Positions 8,520 to 16,535 of a DNA stretch of 20,765 bases are shown piece by piece; position 1 is the first letter of the stretch, and each line of letters starts with the position of its first letter. The DNA comes from DASYSA01 sp036003885 (GTDB taxonomy: Bacteria; Acidobacteriota; Blastocatellia; UBA7656): contig DASYSA010000605.1 in NCBI GenBank assembly GCA_036003885.1, positions 1 to 20,765 on the forward strand. Reading direction: 5' to 3'. The notes under the pieces were generated by a model, which searched no databases, was not told where the DNA came from, and saw only the letters and a program-made list of their open reading frames with translations. The position numbers and the translations under genes were made by a program.

Positions 8520-9215
8520 ATGAGAACGATCATCTGTTCGTTTGTGACATTGATGCTGTTGATTGGATTTGCACCGGCGCAATCAACGAAGCAAGCTGGA
8601 ACGAAGACTGATAGCGAGCGGACGCTTACCCAGGGAGGGGGAGTGGCCGGACTGAACGAACTGTCCCGGGAGGCGGCGATGATTCTACGGGCCGTTCCTG
8701 ACTCCCAACTGCTCGCCACGCAGACTCGGCAACTCGCTCCCGCGCCATCTCAAGGGCCACCACATCCGCCGTGTGCTGCCGACGAGTCGGTCACCTTTTT
8801 CGACGCGAAAATTACGACTCCGATCACGGTATGTTCGCCTTTGTCAGCGGGAGACTCTCTTGTCAACGCATTGTTCTTCAGAGAAACCAAGCCTACGAGA
8901 TTCAAGCTCACCGACCGGGCCATTTTTCAGTCGCAGGCGAACCTTAAGAACGCAAGCCTGGCCCGGTTCCCTTATGTTTGCGCGACCAGCAACGGCCCAT
9001 GGTCTGCTCGCATCATCTCCGAGCGGGGATGCATTGGCACTTGCAGTCCACATAACCATCTTTTTGTGGTGGGAGTTCCTAACAGCGTGGAATTTCACTG
9101 GTTCGGCCGACTTGATCGACATCCAGCCGGTTTTGAATTCGTCGGCACGCCCACCCAGACCGACCATCAAAGCTTTGGCCAGTGCCACGGTGGAACTGGC
9201 GCAGGTGGTAACTAG
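8520..9215 (+). CDS. secreted orphan protein with CHAT-unit leader and signal peptide
   Basis: 231 residues from the ATG at 8520, preceded by a strong GGAGG nine bases upstream; the frame is open to 8475, but that start has no such site. Residues 1-21 form a signal peptide (MRTIICSFVTLMLLIGFAPA), followed by QSTKQ. The same QSTKQ follows the signal peptide of the protein at 13021, and the DNA there is nearly identical. The rest matches no family I recognise. It has several cysteines (for example PHPPCAADES, ITVCSP, CIGTCSP), suggesting disulfides outside the cytoplasm, and a glycine-rich end. From about 9050 another frame (+1, open to 9237) looks equally coding-like, so the real C-terminus may lie past a frameshift. 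It is convergent with the intact CHAT gene. Confidence 0.7.
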   Translation: MRTIICSFVTLMLLIGFAPAQSTKQAGTKTDSERTLTQGGGVAGLNELSREAAMILRAVPDSQLLATQTRQLAPAPSQGPPHPPCAADESVTFFDAKITTPITVCSPLSAGDSLVNALFFRETKPTRFKLTDRAIFQSQANLKNASLARFPYVCATSNGPWSARIISERGCIGTCSPHNHLFVVGVPNSVEFHWFGRLDRHPAGFEFVGTPTQTDHQSFGQCHGGTGAGGN

Positions 9216-9403
9216 GCAACACGCTGATGGATATTGATCGCGACTCATCGATTGTCCCCAGAAGCCGGGAGCCTGCGGTCAGCCCACAGAAGCGCGGCGT
9301 CGAGAGTGGGTTCGCGATCCTGAGATGATGCGGGCAGACGAAAGAGCTACGCGGGCTGCCTGTACGATGTGTGCGGCATCGCCGTCGAAGCTATGATGGC
9401 AAA

Positions 9404-12400
9404 TCATCTGCCGTCGCCGATCAGCACGAATCCCGCCCAGTAAAAGGGATGGCTAGTCTCAGGATTTCTCATCAGTTTCATCGCGGCCTGGCGCAGGGCT
9501 TCGGTCTTTGTCGGTTTCGCCTTCCCGGCTCCCGGCTGTGAGATCAGGCCGCGATGGAAATTCACCATCAGGTCGCGCGTGCCGGCTGATTCGACTTTCC
9601 ATTGACTGACGACGGTTGAGGGTACGCCGGCCACGAACATCGCCCATGTCAAACCAATGATACCTTCGCCCGCCCCGTATCGCCCGCGAGCCGTCTCACA
9701 GGCGGAGAGCACCGCCAGGTCGGCCTTCAGATCCATCTGCATCAGCTCCCATGCCTCCAGCAGCCCGTCTTCGTTCTTGTCTCCCGGCGCGAGCACCAGA
9801 TGGGAATACATCGGCGATGCGTTGTTGAGAGTTCCGTGCGTAGCGAAGTGGAGAATGCTTGCCCGCTCGGCTTCGTTCTTGACGCGATCTTCTCGGGCCT
9901 CTGCGCCGACGTAGACTTTGCTGCGGGCCGGGCTGTACAACTGCCCTAGCGCCTTGACCTCCTGCTCGGCTTCCGGCAGCGGGTCGAGCTTCTCATCACG
10001 CAGCGCCAGCGTCGCGCGCTCGACGGTCTCTTTACCCAGAAGCGGATTGCCGAGCGCCAGCAACGTGGCTGAAGCCGCCCGGGCGTCCTCGTTCTTCGGT
10101 CGCTTCCTTATCTCACGCAGGACAGTCAGCGAGGGCGCATAGGTAACGGCGGCGTCTTCGATCAGGAAGCGATTCGCTCTGGTCAGCAGCGCCTGAAACG
10201 GCAAGTCCCACAACTTGTCATCGGGCACGATGATGAGATTCGTTTTGCCCTTGAGCTGCGACTCCGCCGGTTTGAGCAACAGTGCGTAAAGCTTGAGGGC
10301 CGAGGCGCGGAAGCCGAGGTCGCGCCCCGCCAGTTGCTGTCGAAAGCCTTCGGTCTGCCTGGTCAGTTCATCTCGTTTGAAGGGCAGCGTGTAGGCATGA
10401 ACCTCGGCTTCAACTTTGCCGGCCGCCTTCGTGATGACAAAAAGATAAGTCTTGTCCCCGGCAACGACATACTCGAGCAGCGCGCTCTTCGCGTCTGCGA
10501 GCAGGGACGTGGCTTCCTCGAGTCTCAGCGGCTGAGCTTCACCACGAAACGCCCTCAACTCGGGATGAGCGGCATAAAGATTGGTCTTAAACGCTTCGAA
10601 GTCGAGTCGAGCCTTTTCGAGCTGTGGCTTGAGTTCAGTCAACCGAGCCTGATCGGGTCGCGCGCGGGTAGCTTCGCGGGAAATCTGGGTGTTGAGTGAG
10701 ACGAGTTGGCTATTCAGGTTGCGCTCCTGTTGCTGTTCCTGGCTGGTCATCGCTTTGGTGACGTTGACGCGGCCGGTTTGGAGCACATCCACCAGCACTC
10801 GCGCCTTGGCGCGTTCGGCGAAGGTCAAGGCTTCGGCCGGCCGGCCCTCGGCAGTGAGCAAGTCAACCATGGCGTGGTACGCCGAGACTTTGGATTCAAA
10901 GAATCGTTGGCGTTCTTCACCTCCTCCAGCGACGTTCGTGCGGAGCGTCTCGATGATGGTGATGGCCTCTTCAAAGGCTGGTCGTGCCTGGGCCGGCTGG
11001 TTAAGAGCCATGTATGCGGTGCCAGCCGCGAGTCGGGCTTTCCAGAGGGCGTCGATGTGGCCGATCTGCCCAGCCAGAGCCGCGGCGCGGGAGGCTGTCT
11101 CCAGGGCTTGTGAGTAGTGACCTTGCCTCTGTTGAACTTCTCCGATGTTGTTCAAAGTGATGGCAATTCCGGGTCTGTCGCCAATGGACTCCCTCACTGC
11201 CAGGCTCTTCTGGTGGTACTCCAAAGCCTGCGCATACTCGCCCTGGAGACGATGGATGAGCCCGATGTTGTTCAATGTGCTGGCGAGTCCGATTTTGTCG
11301 CCAAGGGAGTCTCGAATCCCGAGGCTCTTCTGGAAGTACTCCAGAGCCTGCGGGTAGCTGCCCTGGATCTGGTGGACTCGCCCGATGTCGTGCAGCGAGC
11401 TGGCAATTCCGGCTTTGTCGCCAATCGACTCCCTCAGTGCCAGGCTCTTCTGGTAGTACTCCAACGCAAGTGGGTAGTTACCTTGTTCGTGGTAGACAGT
11501 GCCGATGTTGCCCAGCAAACCAGCAATTCCAGCTTTGTCACCCAGGGCCTCGTGTATCGCAAGGCTCTTCTGATAGTTCTCCAACGCGAGCGCGTAGTTG
11601 CCTTGTTGATCAAGGATGGCCCCAATATTGTTGAGACCACCTGAGATTCCCGACTTGTCACCAAGGCTTTCGAACATTACCAGACCCTTCTGGAAGTAGT
11701 CGAGAGCCCGCGGGTAGTCGCCTTGCATCCAGTAGACTATCCCGATGTTACTTAGTCTGCGGGCGATTCCAGTTTTGTTGCCCAGAGTCTCCACAATCGC
11801 CAGGCTCTTCTGGTAGTACTCGAGGGCCTGAGGGTGGTTGCTTTGTAACAAATGGATGGTACCAATGCTGTTCATTGTTTCCGCAGTTCCGGACTTATCA
11901 CCAAGAGCCTCGTATGTTGCCTTGCTCTTCTGGACGTACTCGAAGGCCTGCGCGTAGTTTCCCTGCGAACGGTGGACGTTTCCGAGATTGAGCAGAGTGC
12001 GGGCAGTCAAAGGCTTGTCACCAATTTGGTCCGCCAGGCTGTTCGCCAGGCGGTAGATGGTCTGCGCCTGCTGAAAATCCCCCTTTCCATAGGAGCGGTC
12101 GCCTTGACCGGCCACCGCACGCACCAACGCAGACGTCACCAGGTCTTTCTCGTCGGCCAGCAACCCCGCCCGCTCGGCCTCTGTTCCGGCGTTCACCAGC
12201 GCATTCGCCAGGTCATTCTCCGCCTCCACATATCGCCATACCTTCCATCTCCCTTCCTCGCTGACCAGAGCAAAGTTGCGCACCATTTGCTGCTCGCGCT
12301 TCTGGTTGTTCTTCAGGTCGGTGGCCGTGAGATCAACAGTCGCGCGAAGGCTGGCCTTTCCTTCTTCTACCTTGACACGCGAGATCCTGGGAGGGCTCAA

Positions 12401-12673
12401 GCGGTAGTCCTCAGTTGCAAACTGCCGCTGCCAATTCTGTTTGAGGGAAACATAATCTGGTGACTTCTCGCTCCACAGGCCCAGCAATGCGTCCACGTCT
12501 TTGTTGGCATACAACGTGAAATACTTTTCCACCACCGCACGCACGGCTGACTCGGCCGGCGACTGAGATGAATTGAGACCAGAAGCTGAGACTTGAACCT
12601 GAGCGAAGGCAGAACCGATTAGGCTAAAGCTCAAAGCCAGTGCGTACCACGACGCGCGGAAGGCGAGCCGCAT
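9404..12673 (-). CDS. secreted TPR-CHAT (caspase-like) protein
   Basis: 1089 residues, with GGGGGTG upstream of the ATG and a signal peptide (MRLAFRASWYALALSFSLIG, cut near SAFAQ). Residues ~39-155 resemble an NTF2/SnoaL-like fold (VEKYFTLYANKDVDALLGLW, then WKVWRYVEAENDLANAL). Eight near-identical 40-residue TPRs follow at about 224-543 (NIGxVyxxQGxYxqALEYYQ), flanked by more degenerate ones. A helical linker leads to a CHAT domain at about 760-1089. The caspase-type dyad is intact: H946 in HFATHG and C992 in LSACETA, so peptidase activity is plausible. CHAT domains belong to the caspase/separase clan and are usually governed by attached repeat domains; export makes this one periplasmic or extracellular. 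Substrate and trigger are unknown. It is divergent from the secreted gene at 13021, and a remnant of a sister gene lies at 8164-8312. Confidence 0.93.
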   Translation of the reverse strand: MRLAFRASWYALALSFSLIGSAFAQVQVSASGLNSSQSPAESAVRAVVEKYFTLYANKDVDALLGLWSEKSPDYVSLKQNWQRQFATEDYRLSPPRISRVKVEEGKASLRATVDLTATDLKNNQKREQQMVRNFALVSEEGRWKVWRYVEAENDLANALVNAGTEAERAGLLADEKDLVTSALVRAVAGQGDRSYGKGDFQQAQTIYRLANSLADQIGDKPLTARTLLNLGNVHRSQGNYAQAFEYVQKSKATYEALGDKSGTAETMNSIGTIHLLQSNHPQALEYYQKSLAIVETLGNKTGIARRLSNIGIVYWMQGDYPRALDYFQKGLVMFESLGDKSGISGGLNNIGAILDQQGNYALALENYQKSLAIHEALGDKAGIAGLLGNIGTVYHEQGNYPLALEYYQKSLALRESIGDKAGIASSLHDIGRVHQIQGSYPQALEYFQKSLGIRDSLGDKIGLASTLNNIGLIHRLQGEYAQALEYHQKSLAVRESIGDRPGIAITLNNIGEVQQRQGHYSQALETASRAAALAGQIGHIDALWKARLAAGTAYMALNQPAQARPAFEEAITIIETLRTNVAGGGEERQRFFESKVSAYHAMVDLLTAEGRPAEALTFAERAKARVLVDVLQTGRVNVTKAMTSQEQQQERNLNSQLVSLNTQISREATRARPDQARLTELKPQLEKARLDFEAFKTNLYAAHPELRAFRGEAQPLRLEEATSLLADAKSALLEYVVAGDKTYLFVITKAAGKVEAEVHAYTLPFKRDELTRQTEGFRQQLAGRDLGFRASALKLYALLLKPAESQLKGKTNLIIVPDDKLWDLPFQALLTRANRFLIEDAAVTYAPSLTVLREIRKRPKNEDARAASATLLALGNPLLGKETVERATLALRDEKLDPLPEAEQEVKALGQLYSPARSKVYVGAEAREDRVKNEAERASILHFATHGTLNNASPMYSHLVLAPGDKNEDGLLEAWELMQMDLKADLAVLSACETARGRYGAGEGIIGLTWAMFVAGVPSTVVSQWKVESAGTRDLMVNFHRGLISQPGAGKAKPTKTEALRQAAMKLMRNPETSHPFYWAGFVLIGDGR
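11045..12004 (-). repeat. tandem 120-base TPR-coding repeats
   Basis: Eight in-frame units of 120 bases inside the CHAT gene encode the canonical TPRs. Short blocks such as CAGGCTCTTCTGGTAGTACTC recur at about 120-base spacing with few changes, showing expansion by tandem duplication and leaving the region prone to copy-number change. Confidence 0.85.
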
Positions 12674-13020
12674 TGAACACCCCCTTGTGTGGCTCGGATC
12701 GGCGATAACCGCACTCCGCCTCCAAAAGAGGTTTCTGCGAGAAGAGAGATGCGGGCAAGCCAGGATGAGGCATCAATGACATGGCATCGCCTCCTTACCG
12801 ATCCAAATGAGCCGCTCAAAAAAAATTCTCGGGCCGACAGTAATATCTGATGAGGTTCGCCAACTTCCTCTTTCGGCATTCAAAAGCGAATGCCGGCCGG
12901 AAGAAGTAAGTTCCCGTCTCTTTGCTGATACCTGAGGCGGAGTTTACTCCCTTCCGTTGAAAATGCAAAACCGTGAACCGGTTAATGGCACTTGAGAGAC
13001 TGATCATAAGGAGATTTAGT
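12674..13020. promoter_or_regulatory. divergent regulatory region with structured leader, copy B
   Basis: 347 bases between the CHAT start and the secreted gene. From about 12805 it matches copy A. The hairpin CGGCATTC (12874-12881) with GAATGCCG (12888-12895) has an AAAAGC loop, different from copy A's AAGAAT. Flanking ACTTC (12863-12867) pairs with GAAGT (12903-12907). GGAGT-TT-ACTCC recurs at 12939-12950. AAGGAG near 13008 serves the ATG at 13021. Bases 12674-12800 show no other feature. Confidence 0.65.
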
Positions 13021-14358
13021 ATGAAGAGAGTTATCTGTGCAATCGCAATGCTGGCATTGTCGGCGAACCTTGCTTTGACTCAATCAACGAAACAGAAAAA
13101 GAGCAACAACCAACCCGCGGCCCAGAGTATTCAGCCCGCGGCCGTGCAGCCTCCGGTGACCGGTACTGGAACGCCTGGGCGCATCTCGAAGTTTGCGGCT
13201 GCGTCCGCCCTGAGCGACTCAGTCATAACCGAAGACAAGGACGGGAAGGTGGGCATCGGCACTGCGACTCCCACCTCGACGCTTACGGTAGCCGGGCGGA
13301 TCGAGACTACCGCCGGCGGATTCAAGTTTCCTGATGGCAGCACGATGACCACCGCCGGCAACGTGCTGACTTCGGTCGAGCACGACCCTACGCTAAAGGG
13401 AAACGGAAACGCAGCGTCGCCACTTGGACTGGCCGTACCGCTGATCTTTGCCGGCAACGTCAATGACGGGAACGGCGTGATCACCGTGACAAACGTCGCT
13501 GCAGGCGGCCCGGCAGTATTTGCGGTCGGCGGCAACAGCAGTCCGACTATCGGCGGAGGCTCGGGATTGCTGACGCTGGGCGGCACCGGGACTAACGCGC
13601 CCGGGGGCGCAGGCTTGGTAGGATTCGGCGGCAACGCTACAGGGGGGTTCGGAGGGCTCGGCGGGAGTCTTATTGGCGGGGTCAGTACCGCCGGTGACGG
13701 CGGCGATGGCGCCTTCCTTGTGGGAGCGTTAGGCGTCGGCACGGGGAAAAAAGGGGGCAGAGGACTCGTGGCCCTTGCGGGAGGAGGAGCTAGCGGAGCT
13801 ACAGCTGGGCTAGCAGGTGTCTTCATCGGCGACGTGGAAGTGTCGGGCATGCTCTCGAAGGGAGGCGGCTCGTTCAAGATCGACCATCCGCTCGATCCCG
13901 CAAACAAGTATTTGTATCACTCATTCGTCGAGTCGCCCGACATGATGAACATCTATAACGGCAACATTGCAACTGACCAGAACGGCGAAGCAGTGGTCGA
14001 GCTGCCCGAATGGTTCGAGGCATTGAACAAAGGATTTCGCTATCAATTGACCGTCATTGGGACGTTCGCTCAGGCGATAGTGGCGGAGAAGGTCAAAGGG
14101 AACCGGTTCACAATCAAGACCAGTGCGCCGAACGTGGAGGTCTCATGGCAGGTAACCGGAATTCGCAAGGATGCCTTTGCCGACAAGCATCGCATCCCGG
14201 TCGAGAAGATCAAACCTGAGATCGAGCGCGGCTACTACCTTCATCCTGACGCCTTCGATCAGCCCGCGGAACGCAGCATCGAGTTTGCGCGTCAAGCAGA
14301 TGTCATGATGCAACTCAAGGCGGCCAGCGAGAAGGTGCAGAAAGAGAAGAAGGACTGA
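13021..14358 (+). CDS. secreted glycine-rich, fibre-like protein
   Basis: 445 residues from the ATG at 13021, seven bases after AAGGAG. The frame extends upstream to 12973, but the signal peptide (MKRVICAIAMLALSANLALT) begins at this Met. After QSTKQ and a Q/P/A-rich linker comes DGKVGIGTATPTSTLTVAG, a motif common in tail-fibre-like and other bacterial surface proteins. A Gly/Ala-rich block follows (about 170-275, repeating GGxGxxGxGG). A conserved-looking C-terminal domain (FKIDHPLDPANKYLYHSF, MMNIYNGN, FRYQLTVIG, VSWQVTGIR) recalls a domain I associate with Acidobacteriota secreted proteins. The last ~35 residues are charged and helical. It is probably a surface or matrix structural protein; no enzymatic motif is seen. 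Its divergent pairing with the CHAT gene is mirrored, in degraded form, around 8312. Confidence 0.85.
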   Translation: MKRVICAIAMLALSANLALTQSTKQKKSNNQPAAQSIQPAAVQPPVTGTGTPGRISKFAAASALSDSVITEDKDGKVGIGTATPTSTLTVAGRIETTAGGFKFPDGSTMTTAGNVLTSVEHDPTLKGNGNAASPLGLAVPLIFAGNVNDGNGVITVTNVAAGGPAVFAVGGNSSPTIGGGSGLLTLGGTGTNAPGGAGLVGFGGNATGGFGGLGGSLIGGVSTAGDGGDGAFLVGALGVGTGKKGGRGLVALAGGGASGATAGLAGVFIGDVEVSGMLSKGGGSFKIDHPLDPANKYLYHSFVESPDMMNIYNGNIATDQNGEAVVELPEWFEALNKGFRYQLTVIGTFAQAIVAEKVKGNRFTIKTSAPNVEVSWQVTGIRKDAFADKHRIPVEKIKPEIERGYYLHPDAFDQPAERSIEFARQADVMMQLKAASEKVQKEKKD

Positions 14359-14382
14359 TTCTTGGGGCGACGACCATCTACC

Positions 14383-14414
14383 AGGCTCGGCAATGGGAGT
14401 TCATTGCCGAGCCT
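14383..14414 (+). terminator. strong hairpin after the glycine-rich gene
   Basis: A perfect 13-base-pair stem, AGGCTCGGCAATG (14383-14395) with CATTGCCGAGCCT (14402-14414) and a 6-base loop, begins 25 bases after the stop codon. There is no T-run, so it may act as a transcript-end stabiliser or a factor-dependent terminator. Confidence 0.7.
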
Positions 14415-14603
14415 TGCGTGAATGACATTTCGTTGTCGCGCGCTACCCTGGGGAAGGTCTGCAGGGATCTGGTGCACCCGACACCGGCTACATCGCACCA
14501 GTAGAGCTTCCCGATGGTGCGATCGTGCGCGCACCGCTTGATAACCGCACGAATCAAATATCAGGTCAGCCGCTCCCGTAGCCATTATTCTCAATAAAAA
14601 CTC

Positions 14604-16010
14604 TCAGCGCCTCCTCTGTGTCACTGTAAGAGTCTGATCGGCTATCAAGATGGTGGCGCTGCGCGTGGAGCCGGTCGTGTTGCGCTCAACCCAATAGCTG
14701 ACCTGTCCGTCTCCGCTGCTTCCTGCGTTGACGTTTATCCAGGTCGCCGAAGTTGAAGCCGACCACGGGCAATCTTTCGGCGCGCTCACATTCACCGCGC
14801 CACTTCCGCCGCTGGCACGAAACGTTGCGCTCGTTGAACTCAGGGAATAAGCGCAGTCTGGCGGGGGGGGAGGCGGTGGCGGCGGTGCACCGCCGGCCGC
14901 ACAGTAGCGACCGCCCGGGTCCGCTGTGGCTCCTCCCCAAACAATCATCTCGTTACCCGTCCATACTGCGGTGTGAAAATATCGCCCAGATGGTGTGCCG
15001 GTCGTATCCGTCGCTCTCCAGCTATCGCTCGCAGGATTGTAACGTCCTCCAGTGTCGATGGCTCCCTGGATGGGGGCGACGCCACCCCACACAATCATTT
15101 CATTCCCTGTCCACACTGCCGAGTGATCCTGTCTGACGGAGGGAGCACCGGCTGATCCCACGGGCGTCCATCTATCGGTCGCAGGGTTGTATCGGCCGCC
15201 GCTATTAAGGTACGTGCTCCCCTGAATGCCACCCCACACTATCATCTCGCTGCCCGACCACACTGCCGTGTGAGAGTCCCTCGGCGACGGGGCGTTGACC
15301 GTGCTTGTCAGTTTCCAACTATCTGTCGCCGGGTTGTATATGCCCCCGGTATTGACCTGGCCGTTTATGGACTCACCGCCCCAAACAATCATCTCGCTTC
15401 CCGTCCACACCGCCGTATGGTAGCGGCGGCCGGCAAGGCCGACCGGCGTCGCGATCGGCTGCCATGAGTCCGCTCGAGGATCGTACCGAAAGCCGTTCGT
15501 GGTGAAGTTGGAGTTCTCATTGCCTCCCCATATGATCATGTAGCTCCCCGTCCAGACCGCGGTGTGGGCATAACGCGAAGTGGGAGCGTTCGATATTGTG
15601 GTCCACCTGTCACTCGTTGGATTGTAACGAGCACCGGTGTTAGAAAACTGGTTGCCGTTAACTGAACCCCCCCAGACGATCATTTCGGTGCCGGTCCAGA
15701 CTGCTACGTGGTAACGACGTCCGGCGAGTGTGCCGGCGGCCGAAATCGGAGTCCAGCTGTTTGTTTCAGGATTGTAGCGACCACCGTTATCAAAGAAGAT
15801 GCGATTGTTGTAACCGCCCCAAGTGATCATTTCGGTTCCGGTCCAGATTGCGCTGTGTCCGTACCGCTCTCCCGGGTCGCCAAGAGAACTGATGTCTGAC
15901 CATACACCGTCCCGGCACAATGACTGGGCTCTGCTGGAAAAGCCGCCGGATGGGATCCACATTATTAGGAATAATAGCGCCAGCGCGATCAAGGTTCCGG
16001 GAAGTCTCAT
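14604..16010 (-). CDS. secreted seven-Kelch-repeat beta-propeller with BACON domain
   Basis: 468 residues; the start at 16010 follows GGAGG seven bases upstream. The signal peptide is MRLPGTLIALALLFLIMWIP onward, probably cut near AQS. Seven Kelch-type repeats with the core HTAVWTGSEMIVWGG occupy about residues 45-370, giving one complete seven-bladed propeller. A run of about nine prolines (373-382) links it to a C-terminal BACON-like domain (CAYSLSSTSATFRASGGSG, WSASTSATWINV, ATILIADQTLTVTQ). BACON domains are thought to bind carbohydrate or glycoprotein. No catalytic residues are visible, so a binding or adhesion role outside the cell is the best guess. The blades are unusually alike, suggesting recent duplication. 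It is divergent from the LanC-like gene. Confidence 0.92.
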   Translation of the reverse strand: MRLPGTLIALALLFLIMWIPSGGFSSRAQSLCRDGVWSDISSLGDPGERYGHSAIWTGTEMITWGGYNNRIFFDNGGRYNPETNSWTPISAAGTLAGRRYHVAVWTGTEMIVWGGSVNGNQFSNTGARYNPTSDRWTTISNAPTSRYAHTAVWTGSYMIIWGGNENSNFTTNGFRYDPRADSWQPIATPVGLAGRRYHTAVWTGSEMIVWGGESINGQVNTGGIYNPATDSWKLTSTVNAPSPRDSHTAVWSGSEMIVWGGIQGSTYLNSGGRYNPATDRWTPVGSAGAPSVRQDHSAVWTGNEMIVWGGVAPIQGAIDTGGRYNPASDSWRATDTTGTPSGRYFHTAVWTGNEMIVWGGATADPGGRYCAAGGAPPPPPPPPPDCAYSLSSTSATFRASGGSGAVNVSAPKDCPWSASTSATWINVNAGSSGDGQVSYWVERNTTGSTRSATILIADQTLTVTQRRR

Positions 16011-16440
16011 TATTTTGCCTCCATTTGAATGGAGCGTCTATCAGTGACGGCGTACGGACGAGTGGCGCTGTAGTGAGTAGTCGCGGTTTCCAAAAGTCGG
16101 ATCTGCTTTCCTACCGCAATAGACACCTCTCCGCAATCAGTCGACGCCCATTGTTCGACCGAGTCCAATTATTGTGTTTGCTCAGTCTTCTTAGCGATTC
16201 GCAACAGGTGTGCCAGATCCGGTCTCGCAGTCGACTCGAAGCATTTGTTAACCCTGCGGCAGAATAAGGATCGCAGAGCTGTCCTTTCTTACCTGGAGAT
16301 GTCTGAAAACCGCACAGGTTCGTCCGATATTATTGCGGCGTGCTCTGACTGAGAGTGCTAATCTTGATGTTGAACGCCATACTAGCTCGACAGCGGTGAA
16401 CGGCGACGGCTTGCACGATTTGCTTTTCTCGAGGGCACGG
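16011..16440. other. divergent intergenic region between Kelch and LanC-like genes
   Basis: 430 bases with no supported gene. Frames here on the plus strand run antisense into the Kelch gene or stop without motifs. No promoter boxes could be assigned with confidence. The leader hairpin for the LanC-like gene begins at 16441. Confidence 0.5.
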
Positions 16441-16523
16441 GATAAAAGACTGATGAAACGGATGCAGCAGATCGGATGGAATCAGATCCGCCCGAAAGCC
16501 TATCATCCGTTTCCTCTTTTATC
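16441..16523 (+). promoter_or_regulatory. long leader hairpin before the LanC-like gene
   Basis: Left arm GATAAAAGA...GAAACGGATG (16441-16464) pairs with CATCCGTTTCCTCTTTTATC (16504-16523), giving about 19 base pairs with one internal bulge. The enclosed segment has its own small stem (CGGAT with ATCCG). The 3' arm ends at the base before AGGTGG (16524-16529), the ribosome-binding site for the ATG at 16536. It is a candidate translational switch or RNA-stability element; no known riboswitch class was recognised. Confidence 0.65.
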
Positions 16524-16535
16524 AGGTGGATAATC

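Noticed and set aside
13131..13907. 258-codon Pro-rich minus-strand frame
   Set aside because: It is the complement of the Gly-rich block of the secreted protein; glycine codons read backwards give proline.
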